From RGIG9079 sp964567845 (lineage in GTDB: Bacteria; Bacteroidota; Bacteroidia; Bacteroidales; Marinifilaceae), in NCBI GenBank assembly GCA_964567845.1, contig CAZMOG010000019.1:1-28698 (forward strand): a stretch of DNA of 28,698 bases, read 5' to 3'. The notes beneath the pieces are model-generated. The model ran no database searches and was not told the DNA's origin. It saw only the letters and a program-made list of their open reading frames with translations. This document shows, in pieces, positions 7,682 through 14,768 of this stretch (its first letter is position 1; each line of letters starts with the position of its first letter). The position numbers and the translations under genes were made by a program.

Positions 7682-9928
7682 TTACTCTTCGTTACGCTCC
7701 TGACGTGGACGGAACTCACGACGCTCCGGACGTGGTCCATTGTTCTCGCGTCTTGGACGATCTCCACGGAACTCACGACGCTCCGGACGCTCAGGTCTTT
7801 CAGGACGCTCAACATATCCCTCCGGCCTTGGCAAAAGAACCTTACGAGAAAGTCTCAACTTTCCAGTCTTTGCATCAATCTCCAACAACTTAACCTGAAC
7901 CTTATCTCCCTCGTGAAGAACATCCTCTACGTTCTCGATACGTGTATAGTCAAGTTCTGAAACGTGCAACAAACCATCCTTACCTGGAAGAATCTCTACG
8001 AAAGCTCCGAATGGAACAATTGATTTAACAACACCCTCGTAAACCTCTCCGACCTCAGGTTTTGCAACAATACCCTTAATTCTTGAAACAGCAATATTGA
8101 TGCTCTCGGCATTTGGAGCAGATACACAAACAATACCCTTGTTCTCAACCTCCTCGATTGTAACAACCGCACCGCTCTTCTCCTGAATATCCTGAATAAT
8201 CTTACCACCGGGGCCAATGATAGCACCAATCTGATCCTTATCAACATTGAACTGAACCAAACGAGGTGCATGTGGCTTAAGGTCTGCACGTGGCTCAGGC
8301 ATTGTATCAAGGATAATATCCATGATATGCATTCTTCCACGACGAGCCTGATCCAAAGCTCTCTCAAGAATATCGTATGACAATCCGTCAACCTTAATAT
8401 CCATCTGGGTAGCAGTAATACCATCGCGAGTACCTGTTACCTTGAAGTCCATATCTCCCAAGTGATCCTCGTCACCCAAGATATCAGAAAGTACAGCATA
8501 CTTCTCACATCCCTTATCGGTGATAAGACCCATTGCAATTCCTGTTACAGGCTTCTTCATTGGAACTCCGGCATCCATCAATGCCAATGTTCCAGCACAT
8601 ACGGTTGCCATTGAAGATGAACCGTTTGACTCAAGAATATCCGATACTACACGTACTGTATATGGATAATCCTCCGGAATCATTCTCTTCAATGCACGGT
8701 AAGCAAGGTTTCCGTGACCAATTTCACGACGACCAATTCCACGGCTTGCCTTAGCCTCTCCAGTTGAGAATGGAGGGAAGTTATAGTGCAACATGAAACG
8801 CTCTTTACCACGCTCAGTAGCCTCGTCAATAATCTTCTCATCAAGCTTGGTACCCAATGTACATGTTGACAATGACTGAGTCTCACCACGGGTAAATACC
8901 GATGATCCGTGTGGTCCCGGCAAATAATCAACCTCGCACCAGATTGGACGGATCTGATCGGTGTTACGACCGTCAAGACGAACGCCCTCGTCCAAAATCA
9001 TACGACGCATAGCCTCTTTCTCTACTGCATGGTAGTAACGAGAAACCATAAATGCCTTAGCCTCGCGCTCCTCCTCTGGAATAGACTCCATGTACTCATC
9101 CTTAACAGCCTTCAACATATCCAAACGTTTATGTTTGTCTGCTGTGCATGTACGGCAAGCATCGTAAGCCTTCTGATAGCACTTATCCCATACATCCTGC
9201 TTCAACTCCTCGTCGTTTGTCTCGTGACAGTATGTACGTTTTTCCTTAGCAACCTCTTTCATCAACTCCATCTGCACCAAACAGTGCTCCTTAATGGCAT
9301 CGTGAGCAAACTTGATTGCTTCGAGCATCTCCTTCTCAGAAATCTCGTTCATCTCACCCTCAACCATCATGATGTTCTCGTAGGTTGCACCTACCATAAT
9401 ATCAATATCAGCATCCTTCATCTGCGATGCTGTAGGGTTGATAACCAACTCTCCATTTACACGAGCAACTCTAACCTCTGAAATAGGACCATTGAATGGA
9501 ACATCACTAACAGCCAAAGCAGCAGAAGCAGCCAATCCTGCCAAGCAATCCGGCATTGACTCCTCGTCGGCAGAGTAAAGAGTTACCTGAACAAAAGTCT
9601 CTGCATGGTAATCGTCCGGGAACAATGGACGCAATGCACGGTCAACCAAACGAGAGACCAAAATCTCATAATCTGAAGCGCGACCCTCACGCTTTGTAAA
9701 ACCTCCGGGGAAACGACCTACCGAAGCAAATTTCTCCTTGTAATCAACAGAAAGGGGCATAAAATCAACATCGGGACCAGCCTCCTGAGCAGAACAAACT
9801 GTTGCCAAAAGCATGGTATTGCCACACTTAAGCATAACAGCTCCGTCAGCCTGCTTAGCCAACTTTCCTGTTTCAAGGGTGATTACTCTACCATCTGCAA
9901 GAGTAATCTGTTTCTCAATCACATTCAT
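7682..9928 (-). CDS. pnp: Polyribonucleotide nucleotidyltransferase (PNPase)
   Basis: 748 residues. Two RNase PH domains carry the family motifs RFPGGFTKREG (first half) and RGETQSLSTCTLGT, GIGRREIGHGNLAYRAL and SSSMATVCAGTLALMDAGVP (second half, phosphorolytic core). A KH domain (IGAIIGPGGKIIQDIQ, about 558-573) and an S1 domain (VGEVYEGVVKSIVPFGAFVEILPGKDGLL, split here by the family's usual loop, about 625-695) follow. PNPase degrades RNA 3'-5' with phosphate as a trimer. The last roughly 45 residues are an Arg/Pro/Glu-rich tail (repeated RPER and RREFR) that is probably disordered and RNA-binding. It is co-directional with and 112 nt downstream of rpsO, the classic rpsO-pnp order, with hairpins in the gap. 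Confidence 0.98.
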   Translation of the reverse strand: MNVIEKQITLADGRVITLETGKLAKQADGAVMLKCGNTMLLATVCSAQEAGPDVDFMPLSVDYKEKFASVGRFPGGFTKREGRASDYEILVSRLVDRALRPLFPDDYHAETFVQVTLYSADEESMPDCLAGLAASAALAVSDVPFNGPISEVRVARVNGELVINPTASQMKDADIDIMVGATYENIMMVEGEMNEISEKEMLEAIKFAHDAIKEHCLVQMELMKEVAKEKRTYCHETNDEELKQDVWDKCYQKAYDACRTCTADKHKRLDMLKAVKDEYMESIPEEEREAKAFMVSRYYHAVEKEAMRRMILDEGVRLDGRNTDQIRPIWCEVDYLPGPHGSSVFTRGETQSLSTCTLGTKLDEKIIDEATERGKERFMLHYNFPPFSTGEAKASRGIGRREIGHGNLAYRALKRMIPEDYPYTVRVVSDILESNGSSSMATVCAGTLALMDAGVPMKKPVTGIAMGLITDKGCEKYAVLSDILGDEDHLGDMDFKVTGTRDGITATQMDIKVDGLSYDILERALDQARRGRMHIMDIILDTMPEPRADLKPHAPRLVQFNVDKDQIGAIIGPGGKIIQDIQEKSGAVVTIEEVENKGIVCVSAPNAESINIAVSRIKGIVAKPEVGEVYEGVVKSIVPFGAFVEILPGKDGLLHVSELDYTRIENVEDVLHEGDKVQVKLLEIDAKTGKLRLSRKVLLPRPEGYVERPERPERPERREFRGDRPRRENNGPRPERREFRPRQERNEE
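7709..7789. repeat. 24-bp direct repeat pair in the 3' end of pnp
   Basis: Two identical 24-bp copies (7709-7732 and 7766-7789), 57 bp apart start to start, lie in frame. Each encodes the RPERREFR unit of the basic tail. The unit sits among further RPE-coding repeats. Confidence 0.75.
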
Positions 9929-9946
9929 ATCTTAATCTTAAAATCT

Positions 9947-9978
9947 CTTACAAACAAAACGTTTCGGCATTTTGTAAG
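9947..9978 (-). promoter_or_regulatory. Stem-loop in the pnp leader
   Basis: CTTACAAA (9947-9954) pairs perfectly with TTTGTAAG (9971-9978), about 20 nt upstream of the pnp ATG. In E. coli the pnp leader folds into a stem cut by RNase III, through which PNPase represses itself. This stem could play the same part, but that is inference from position. Confidence 0.4.
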
Positions 9979-9981
9979 AAA

Positions 9982-10010
9982 GGCCTGCCCGACGACTTGT
10001 CAGACAGGCC
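9982..10010 (-). terminator. GC-rich hairpin between rpsO and pnp (terminator or attenuator)
   Basis: GGCCTGCC (9982-9989) pairs with GACAGGCC (10003-10010) through 8 pairs including one wobble. A further GAC/GTC pairing (9991-9993 with 9999-10001) extends the stem. On the minus strand it is followed by TTTCTT, so it could partly terminate transcription after rpsO, as the intercistronic terminator does in E. coli. Confidence 0.65.
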
Positions 10011-10040
10011 CTCTTGAATTTTCGAACTGAGTAAATAAAA

Positions 10041-10310
10041 TTACTTACGCAATCCTAATGCCTTGATAATTGCGCGGTAACGCTCAATGTCACGGTCCTT
10101 CAAATAGTCAAGCAACTGCCTGCGTTTTCCAACCAATTTGGTCAATGCTCTTTGAGTAGCATAATCCTTACGATTTGCCTTCAAGTGACCGGTTAGGTGG
10201 CTGATACGGTAAGAAAATAAGGCAATCTGGCTCTCTGCAGAACCGGTATCCTTATTAGACTTTCCGTACTGAGAAAAAAGCTCTTCTTTCTTTTCAGATG
10301 TCAAGTACAT
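10041..10310 (-). CDS. rpsO: 30S ribosomal protein S15
   Basis: 89 residues, the normal length for S15. The sequence carries the family core: GSAESQIALFSYRISHLTGH at about 22-41 and H..D...RRAL-type KDYATQRALTKLVGKRRQLLDYL thereafter, ending in ALGLRK. S15 binds 16S rRNA at the 20/22 helix junction and helps assemble the platform of the small subunit. The gene leads the rpsO-pnp operon and has a promoter of Bacteroidota type about 40 nt upstream of the ATG. Confidence 0.98.
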   Translation of the reverse strand: MYLTSEKKEELFSQYGKSNKDTGSAESQIALFSYRISHLTGHLKANRKDYATQRALTKLVGKRRQLLDYLKDRDIERYRAIIKALGLRK

Positions 10311-10349
10311 GATTTTTAACGTTTTAATTAGTTTATAAATTTAACGGCA

Positions 10350-10381
10350 CAAAATTACAACAAAATTTCCTAACCACCAAA
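10350..10381 (-). promoter_or_regulatory. Promoter of rpsO-pnp
   Basis: Reading leftward: TTTG (10381-10378), 20 nt, TAATTTTG (10357-10350). Both elements match the Bacteroidota consensus, and the -7 lies about 40 nt before the rpsO ATG. Confidence 0.7.
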
Positions 10382-10418
10382 CAAAACCCCAACAAAAATC
10401 TCACTCCTAACTAATCAA

Positions 10419-10448
10419 TTGCTAATTGCTAATTATTTCATACCTTTG
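10419..10448 (+). promoter_or_regulatory. Promoter of the DUF1573 gene pair
   Basis: TTG (10419-10421), 19 nt, then TACCTTTG (10441-10448), an exact TAnnTTTG -7 element. It lies 23 nt upstream of the ATG at 10472. Confidence 0.75.
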
Positions 10449-10471
10449 CAACTCAAATAAAAATCACCAAC

Positions 10472-11530
10472 ATGAAAAAAATACTGACACTACTAATAGC
10501 ACTGACCATAACAATCGCCTCTCAGGCACAAAAAACAGAAATAAAATTCTCGGAAAAATCGCACTTCTTTGGAAACATACCCGAGAAAGAGGGCGAAGTG
10601 GAGTGCAAATTCACCTATACAAACATCGGCACTGCCCCATTAGTTATCAACGAGATACGTACAGGATGCAACTGCACTACAAGCCAATGGGACAAAGAGT
10701 CACTCGCACCGGGTCAAAAAGGAACACTAACCGTCATCTTTGATCCCGAAGGACTTTCCGGTAAATTCGTAAAGAGCATTGCCGTATTTACAAACACCAC
10801 TCCATCGGTACAAAACTTAACAATTCGTGGTTACGTAATTCCACAGAAGAACGGTCCTTTTGACAACTTCCCTATAAAATTGGGACACATTCGTATGGAT
10901 AGCGACTCTGTGAACATGCAAACATTGAATCAGGGCAACACCTACATCAAGGATATTCAGATAATCAACAGCAGTAAAGAGGAGGTGGATTTACAAGCAG
11001 AGATAGCCACAAAAGGTATCGAAGCACAAATTACTCCTGCCCGACTTGCACCACTACAACAGGGGAAAATTACAATCAGCTGGGAGACAAACGACAAAAC
11101 TCCTATTGGACCGATAATCGACGAGATAAAAATCATACAAAACGGACAACTTGCCGGAGCAATTCCGACAGTTGCCGACATACATGATAACTTCTCAATG
11201 TACAAGGGCAACTACACAAATGCACCATTCATGCAAATTGACCACAATGAGTATGACTTTGGAGCAATTGCAAATGGAGTTGAAATTGCCCACGAACTGC
11301 TTATTCGCAACAACGGTAAAAGCGAACTTCAAATCCTTAAGACCGTGTGCAACGATCCGAATGTTTCCGTTGAGATGAAAAAGGGAATTAAGGCAGGAAA
11401 AAGTAGAAAAATGGTTCTTACCGTAAAGAGTAATGACCAGCCCTCGCTCAGATGTGCAGATATTCTGCTCTACACCAACGATCCTCAAAATCCCGTAGTA
11501 CCCTTCACTTTGTACTATGAAATAAACTAA
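10472..11530 (+). CDS. Exported DUF1573 protein, two to three Ig-like domains
   Basis: 352 residues with a signal peptide MKKILTLLIALTITIASQAQ. Residues about 25-125 form a DUF1573 domain: FGNIPEKEGEVECKFTYTN.G..PLVI.....GCNCT, LAPGQKG.L.V.FDP. A degenerate middle unit (about 130-245) and a further DUF1573-like unit at the end (YDFGAIANGVEIAHELLIRNNGKSELQIL) follow. These are Ig-like beta sandwiches (HYDIN/ASPM-like fold), very common in Bacteroidota exported proteins; their job is unknown. The GCNCT motif is the conserved feature of the first domain, and the last domain has a single Cys in its place. The paralogue at 11533 follows after 2 nt, so they form one transcript. Confidence 0.85.
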   Translation: MKKILTLLIALTITIASQAQKTEIKFSEKSHFFGNIPEKEGEVECKFTYTNIGTAPLVINEIRTGCNCTTSQWDKESLAPGQKGTLTVIFDPEGLSGKFVKSIAVFTNTTPSVQNLTIRGYVIPQKNGPFDNFPIKLGHIRMDSDSVNMQTLNQGNTYIKDIQIINSSKEEVDLQAEIATKGIEAQITPARLAPLQQGKITISWETNDKTPIGPIIDEIKIIQNGQLAGAIPTVADIHDNFSMYKGNYTNAPFMQIDHNEYDFGAIANGVEIAHELLIRNNGKSELQILKTVCNDPNVSVEMKKGIKAGKSRKMVLTVKSNDQPSLRCADILLYTNDPQNPVVPFTLYYEIN

Positions 11531-11532
11531 CC

Positions 11533-12270
11533 ATGAACCATCTATCCCCTTTAACCATCCTACTTACCCTACTACTCACTGTAAGCGCAAATGCACAACA
11601 GAAACAGGTAGGATCGCTACTCTTCAACACGAACAGGATAGAGGCTGGCATAGTTGTTTTAGGCGAGGCCACAAGTGACACCCTCAAATGCTACAACCCC
11701 ACTTCTGATACGCTCTATGTAGCTACCGCCGAGGCTCCCGAAGGGTTGATGGCACGTTTCAATAAAGATATAATCCCCCCAAAGGATTCTGCACTCTTAA
11801 TCGTTACGCTCCACGAAACAGATCCGGAAAAGGTGGGCTACTATGTCCAAACATTCTCGTTGGTTCAAAACGGCGAATACATTCTATATCCATACTTCAG
11901 CTACACGGCCAAATTAGAGCAGAAGTTTTCACACTATACCGAAGAACAGTTGGCTGCAGCACCCAAAATTCAATGCAGTGAACCCAACTTCAACTTCGGT
12001 CAAATCAGCCATGGTTCAAAAGTTAAACACACCTTCCACATAACCAATCAAGGCAAAAGCGATTTAGAGATATACAACATTACAACCGGATGCGGTTGCA
12101 CAGAAGCCACAGCCGATTTAATGGTTGTACCTTCGGGTATGAGCACAAAAATTGCCGTAACGTTTGACTCGCAAAACCGCTACGGCAATCAATATAAAAC
12201 TATAACAATATACAACAACTCCCCCCTTACTCCGGAATATCAACTCTCCATCTCAGGCACGATAAAATAA
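11533..12270 (+). CDS. Exported DUF1573 protein
   Basis: 245 residues, signal peptide ending SANA-Q (about residue 21). A divergent Ig-like unit occupies about 25-125. A clear DUF1573 domain occupies about 147-245 (FNFGQISHGSKVKHTFHITN, LEIYNITTGCGCTEA, VPSGMSTKIAVTFDS, ISGTIK at the end). It is a paralogue of the preceding gene and is probably translated from the same message. The natural C-terminus is intact, but the next base after its stop codon begins sequence unrelated to this locus, the left end of the Rhs-derived cassette. No terminator is visible after it. Confidence 0.85.
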   Translation: MNHLSPLTILLTLLLTVSANAQQKQVGSLLFNTNRIEAGIVVLGEATSDTLKCYNPTSDTLYVATAEAPEGLMARFNKDIIPPKDSALLIVTLHETDPEKVGYYVQTFSLVQNGEYILYPYFSYTAKLEQKFSHYTEEQLAAAPKIQCSEPNFNFGQISHGSKVKHTFHITNQGKSDLEIYNITTGCGCTEATADLMVVPSGMSTKIAVTFDSQNRYGNQYKTITIYNNSPLTPEYQLSISGTIK

Positions 12271-12356
12271 AAATTCTCCCCATCAGGGTCAATTAGGTTG
12301 GTTGGGTTGTTAGCGCAATAGGTATTATTATTATCATTAACCACTTTATTTCTCAT
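12240..12356 (-). pseudogene. Rhs core-end remnant, copy A (38-codon mini-frame)
   Basis: ATG at 12356 overlaps the stop of the upstream minus-strand gene as ATGA, so the two could be translationally coupled. The 38-residue product contains TYCANNPTNLIDPDGEN, the strongly conserved end of an Rhs repeat-associated core, where a variable toxin tip normally begins. Instead of a toxin it runs a dozen codons into the antisense of the DUF1573 gene end and stops at 12240. The toxin part therefore appears lost. A functional peptide is unlikely. Confidence 0.6.
12277..12323. repeat. Direct repeat, copy A (Rhs core end)
   Basis: 47 bp, identical at 43 positions to 14559-14605 in the same orientation. 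On the minus strand it encodes TYCANNPTNLIDPDGE. Differences are silent or near-silent (for instance TGC/TGT, GCT/GCC, ACC/ACT), which suggests divergence under protein-level constraint before the cassette became orphaned. Confidence 0.85.
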
Positions 12357-13759
12357 GGTATAAACATATCGTTAACTATATCTACTATCTTGCCGTCTCT
12401 AATTTCGATTCTATAAAACAATAAGATTTTTTCTCCGTCTTTCAATTTTCTACACTTTAATGTCTCCTCATTTGAATCTATCCGTCCATACATCTTTCTA
12501 AAATCACGTGTTTCATAATCATAATACCACCTTATAGGGTTAGCAAGATTAAATAAATATGGTAAAGCCGAAGTTCTCATAGGATAACTAAATAACTCAT
12601 ACGATTCATACATTTGATCATATAATGTCCCATTTGTGTTAAATTCAAACTCTACTTCTTCTACCCCATATTTTATCGTATCCCATAAAATACGGTCGTT
12701 ATATATTTCGTGAAGGTATAGACGACTATTATTGGAATTAAATTTAGCTGTATTAAATAGAGAATTATTTGAAACTTCTAAATAATAGTATAAAGTATCT
12801 GAATGCATATTTGCGCTGCAAAGAGAGTCTATCATTGGAATTACATAACGCTTCTCCCACTCTTTCATTCTGGGATGTTTTCTTAGAATTGAAGAGTAAT
12901 AAGAGTTTTCGCCTAAAGAGTCCAACAAATGCGATAGAAAACTATTTTCAACTCTTTCATGAAGAATAGCTTTATCTATAACTCGGTTTGATTGAATAGC
13001 GTCATGTTCCAATGCATATAATTGAGCTTGTCTATATTGATACAGATCAAAATATTCAAAATCAAATTTCGTACGTTCCGTTATCTTACCATTGGATATT
13101 ACAATCTTGTGAAATACAAGATGGGGATTAGGTGTAAAAACTCCATTAGAATATGAGAGATTAAAATGGTAAGATTCATTCGTTTCATAATCCAAGCATA
13201 GTGTATGCAACATTTTTCTATCATTACTTATCAATGCTTGACGCATATATTCCGGTAACCACCCTATTTGCACTTGTTCATTAGGTGTTAAACTCATAAA
13301 AACATTAATATCACTGCGCCATCCATTGTATGGATATTTTCTCCCGCTAATTACTTTATGATTTCTACCTTCTAATAAAAACTCACCATCATGTTGAAAC
13401 AAATAAATAGTATCATTATCATAGTCAACAACATTTAACGAATCTATTATTGAATAAAAAATGGAATCGCTCCTATTAATTTTATGAGTTTCATTTATAT
13501 ATTCATATCTGAAACCTGTGAGAATCTCCAGCAACACTCTATTAAATGGATGAAGTTTAGGGGAGTGGCGCCACATCCAGCTATTAAACGGAGGTGCATC
13601 TACTCTATACCACTCCTTATCTCTTTTAGCCTTACCGGTCAATAGCTCCACAAATGAATGTGTACCGTTCTCTTGAGCATGAACTTCAACTATATTTATA
13701 CAGAATAATGACACTATAATGACACTATAATAAAGACGCTCACTCCTATAAAATGCCAT
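12353..13759 (-). CDS. Exported protein of unknown family, candidate immunity protein
   Basis: 468 codons with an N-terminal signal peptide (hydrophobic YYSVIIVSLFCINIV, cleavage near VHA-Q at about 28), so it is exported. I do not recognise a family. The mature part is rich in Tyr, Asp and Asn, has no membrane segment, and contains paired beta-strand stretches such as KIVISNGKITERTKFDFEYF and RIEIRDGKIVDIVND. It starts 3 nt after the stop of the HELTH metallopeptidase frame and ends at the second Rhs core remnant. In polymorphic toxin loci the gene immediately after a toxin tip is normally its immunity gene. At this length it is large for an immunity protein, so an accessory role is also possible. 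Confidence 0.6.
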   Translation of the reverse strand: MAFYRSERLYYSVIIVSLFCINIVEVHAQENGTHSFVELLTGKAKRDKEWYRVDAPPFNSWMWRHSPKLHPFNRVLLEILTGFRYEYINETHKINRSDSIFYSIIDSLNVVDYDNDTIYLFQHDGEFLLEGRNHKVISGRKYPYNGWRSDINVFMSLTPNEQVQIGWLPEYMRQALISNDRKMLHTLCLDYETNESYHFNLSYSNGVFTPNPHLVFHKIVISNGKITERTKFDFEYFDLYQYRQAQLYALEHDAIQSNRVIDKAILHERVENSFLSHLLDSLGENSYYSSILRKHPRMKEWEKRYVIPMIDSLCSANMHSDTLYYYLEVSNNSLFNTAKFNSNNSRLYLHEIYNDRILWDTIKYGVEEVEFEFNTNGTLYDQMYESYELFSYPMRTSALPYLFNLANPIRWYYDYETRDFRKMYGRIDSNEETLKCRKLKDGEKILLFYRIEIRDGKIVDIVNDMFIP

Positions 13760-13762
13760 GCT

Positions 13763-14503
13763 CTACTTGTATTCATAAGGTTTTTGTTTTTTCGGATTTA
13801 TAACTTTATAATTGGTCTTATCGTGTCCACTACCCCAATAATATCTGCTTCTATTGCTGTTGGGAAACACAAGCACATCCTTGCCTGTAGTTCTAATAAT
13901 TCCATTACTAGGCACCGTATAATGAGTTCTCAATAAAGATCCATGCTCTACTCTGCTCAAGTTTTCAACATGTGTTGCATGAATTTCGCTTCTTAATAAT
14001 CTTTTCCCTCCAGACGTGTATCGCCACATCCTTCTTAGGTTTCTTGGAATTTTAACATGATCGTAAAAATGAGTTAATTCATGAATTAAAGAAAATGCTG
14101 ATTCTTCAAGATTATACTCAGTATAAATCTTTCCATTTAACACCTTTGAAAATTCAATGCCATTCTTCTTCATCTCATCTGGACTATACCAGTTTACACT
14201 GCCTTTTATATTAGTATAGACTTTGTCTACAAGAAAATCGCTTTTTTGTTTGTTAGGATCATACTTGTTTTCTAGATTAGCTTTATCAGTTTCACACCTT
14301 ATCACAACAACCTCTGCCATATCCACTAATCGGTCTATAAATAATTTCCCATTAACTCCGGACATAAGGAAATTCAACGCCCTTGTTAAAGCATCAAGAT
14401 AAGGACTAGAAAAACCATCCTCTCCATATTTAATTCCACTATCAAGATGAACCAAATAGCCTTCACCGCCAATTGAGAACCACGAATATAAACGCTTATT
14501 CAC
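13763..14503 (-). CDS. Rhs C-terminal toxin tip, HExxH (peptidase M91-like) metallopeptidase
   Basis: 246 codons from GTG at 14503, but the same frame is open back to 14620 and there reads PPYTYCANNPTNLIDPDG, the end of an Rhs core, so the true protein was probably the tip of a much larger Rhs. HELTH at 141-145 is a zinc-binding HExxH motif. It is followed by EIHATHVENLSR (173-184) and R..Y (192-195), the pattern of peptidase M91-like effectors, with Glu173 or Glu180 as possible third ligand. No promoter or good start codon exists for the orphan frame, so it may be silent. The neighbouring exported protein is the likely immunity partner. Catalysis and target are inferred only from the motif. 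Confidence 0.65.
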   Translation of the reverse strand: MNKRLYSWFSIGGEGYLVHLDSGIKYGEDGFSSPYLDALTRALNFLMSGVNGKLFIDRLVDMAEVVVIRCETDKANLENKYDPNKQKSDFLVDKVYTNIKGSVNWYSPDEMKKNGIEFSKVLNGKIYTEYNLEESAFSLIHELTHFYDHVKIPRNLRRMWRYTSGGKRLLRSEIHATHVENLSRVEHGSLLRTHYTVPSNGIIRTTGKDVLVFPNSNRSRYYWGSGHDKTNYKVINPKKQKPYEYK

Positions 14504-14620
14504 ATATATAGATTCATCGCCTAAATTAAAGGTACCTCCTCCAAGAGCCCATATCTCTTCCCCATCAGGGTCAATCAGGTTAGTTGGGTTGTTGGCACAA
14601 TAGGTGTAAGGGGGTTGTTT
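14504..14620 (-). pseudogene. Rhs core-end remnant, copy B, fused in frame to the toxin tip
   Basis: 39 codons continuous with the metallopeptidase frame, preceded by TGA at 14623-14621. PPYTYCANNPTNLIDPDGEE is the canonical Rhs core terminus; everything upstream of it (YD repeats, core barrel) is missing. The segment after DPDG (IWALGGGTFNLGDESIY) begins the variable tip. Confidence 0.75.
14559..14605. repeat. Direct repeat, copy B (Rhs core end)
   Basis: The partner of 12277-12323: same orientation, 47 bp, four mismatches, 2282 bp apart. Such repeated core ends allow recombination that swaps toxin tips on an rhs gene. Confidence 0.85.
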
Positions 14621-14714
14621 TCATATCGCAAGGCATTTGAGAGGTTCGCTTTGCAATATAATACAATATTTGCGGAAATGCAAGAAAAAAGGATAAAAAA
14701 CAGGCATAAAAAGC

Positions 14715-14758
14715 ACTAATATCATTTAGAGAGTATGTTACCTCTAAATGATATTAGT
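14715..14758 (-). terminator. Hairpin terminator of the LRR lipoprotein operon
   Basis: A perfect 17-bp inverted repeat, ACTAATATCATTTAGAG (14715-14731) with 14742-14758, has a 10-nt loop. On the minus strand it is followed by GCTTTTTATG and lies 10 nt after the LRR gene stop. It also isolates the Rhs cassette downstream from read-through. Confidence 0.85.
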
Positions 14759-14768
14759 AAGATCTATA

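Larger units (their letters stand above)
12271..14620 (-). other. Orphan Rhs toxin-tip / immunity cassette (probable acquired island)
   Basis: The segment runs from the base after the DUF1573 stop to just beyond the second Rhs core remnant. It contains, on the minus strand, core remnant B, an HELTH metallopeptidase frame, an exported companion and core remnant A. It is visibly more AT-rich than its neighbours; the row 12541-12600, for instance, has 17 G/C of 60. No full-length rhs gene, integrase or tRNA is visible at either end. The exact right boundary is uncertain; a terminator hairpin at 14715-14758 belongs to the neighbouring LRR operon. Confidence 0.65.

Noticed and set aside
8909..9481. 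A 190-codon open frame on the plus strand within pnp
   Set aside because: It lies wholly antisense to the well-conserved pnp gene, with no promoter or recognisable product; it is a by-product of pnp codon usage.
9947..10010. A riboswitch or ribosomal-protein leader upstream of pnp
   Set aside because: The segment is only 112 nt and shows simple hairpins without any riboswitch core I can recognise.
12271..14620. An insertion sequence or integrative element
   Set aside because: There is no transposase, integrase, terminal inverted repeat or tRNA; the direct repeats are coding Rhs core ends, not target-site duplications.
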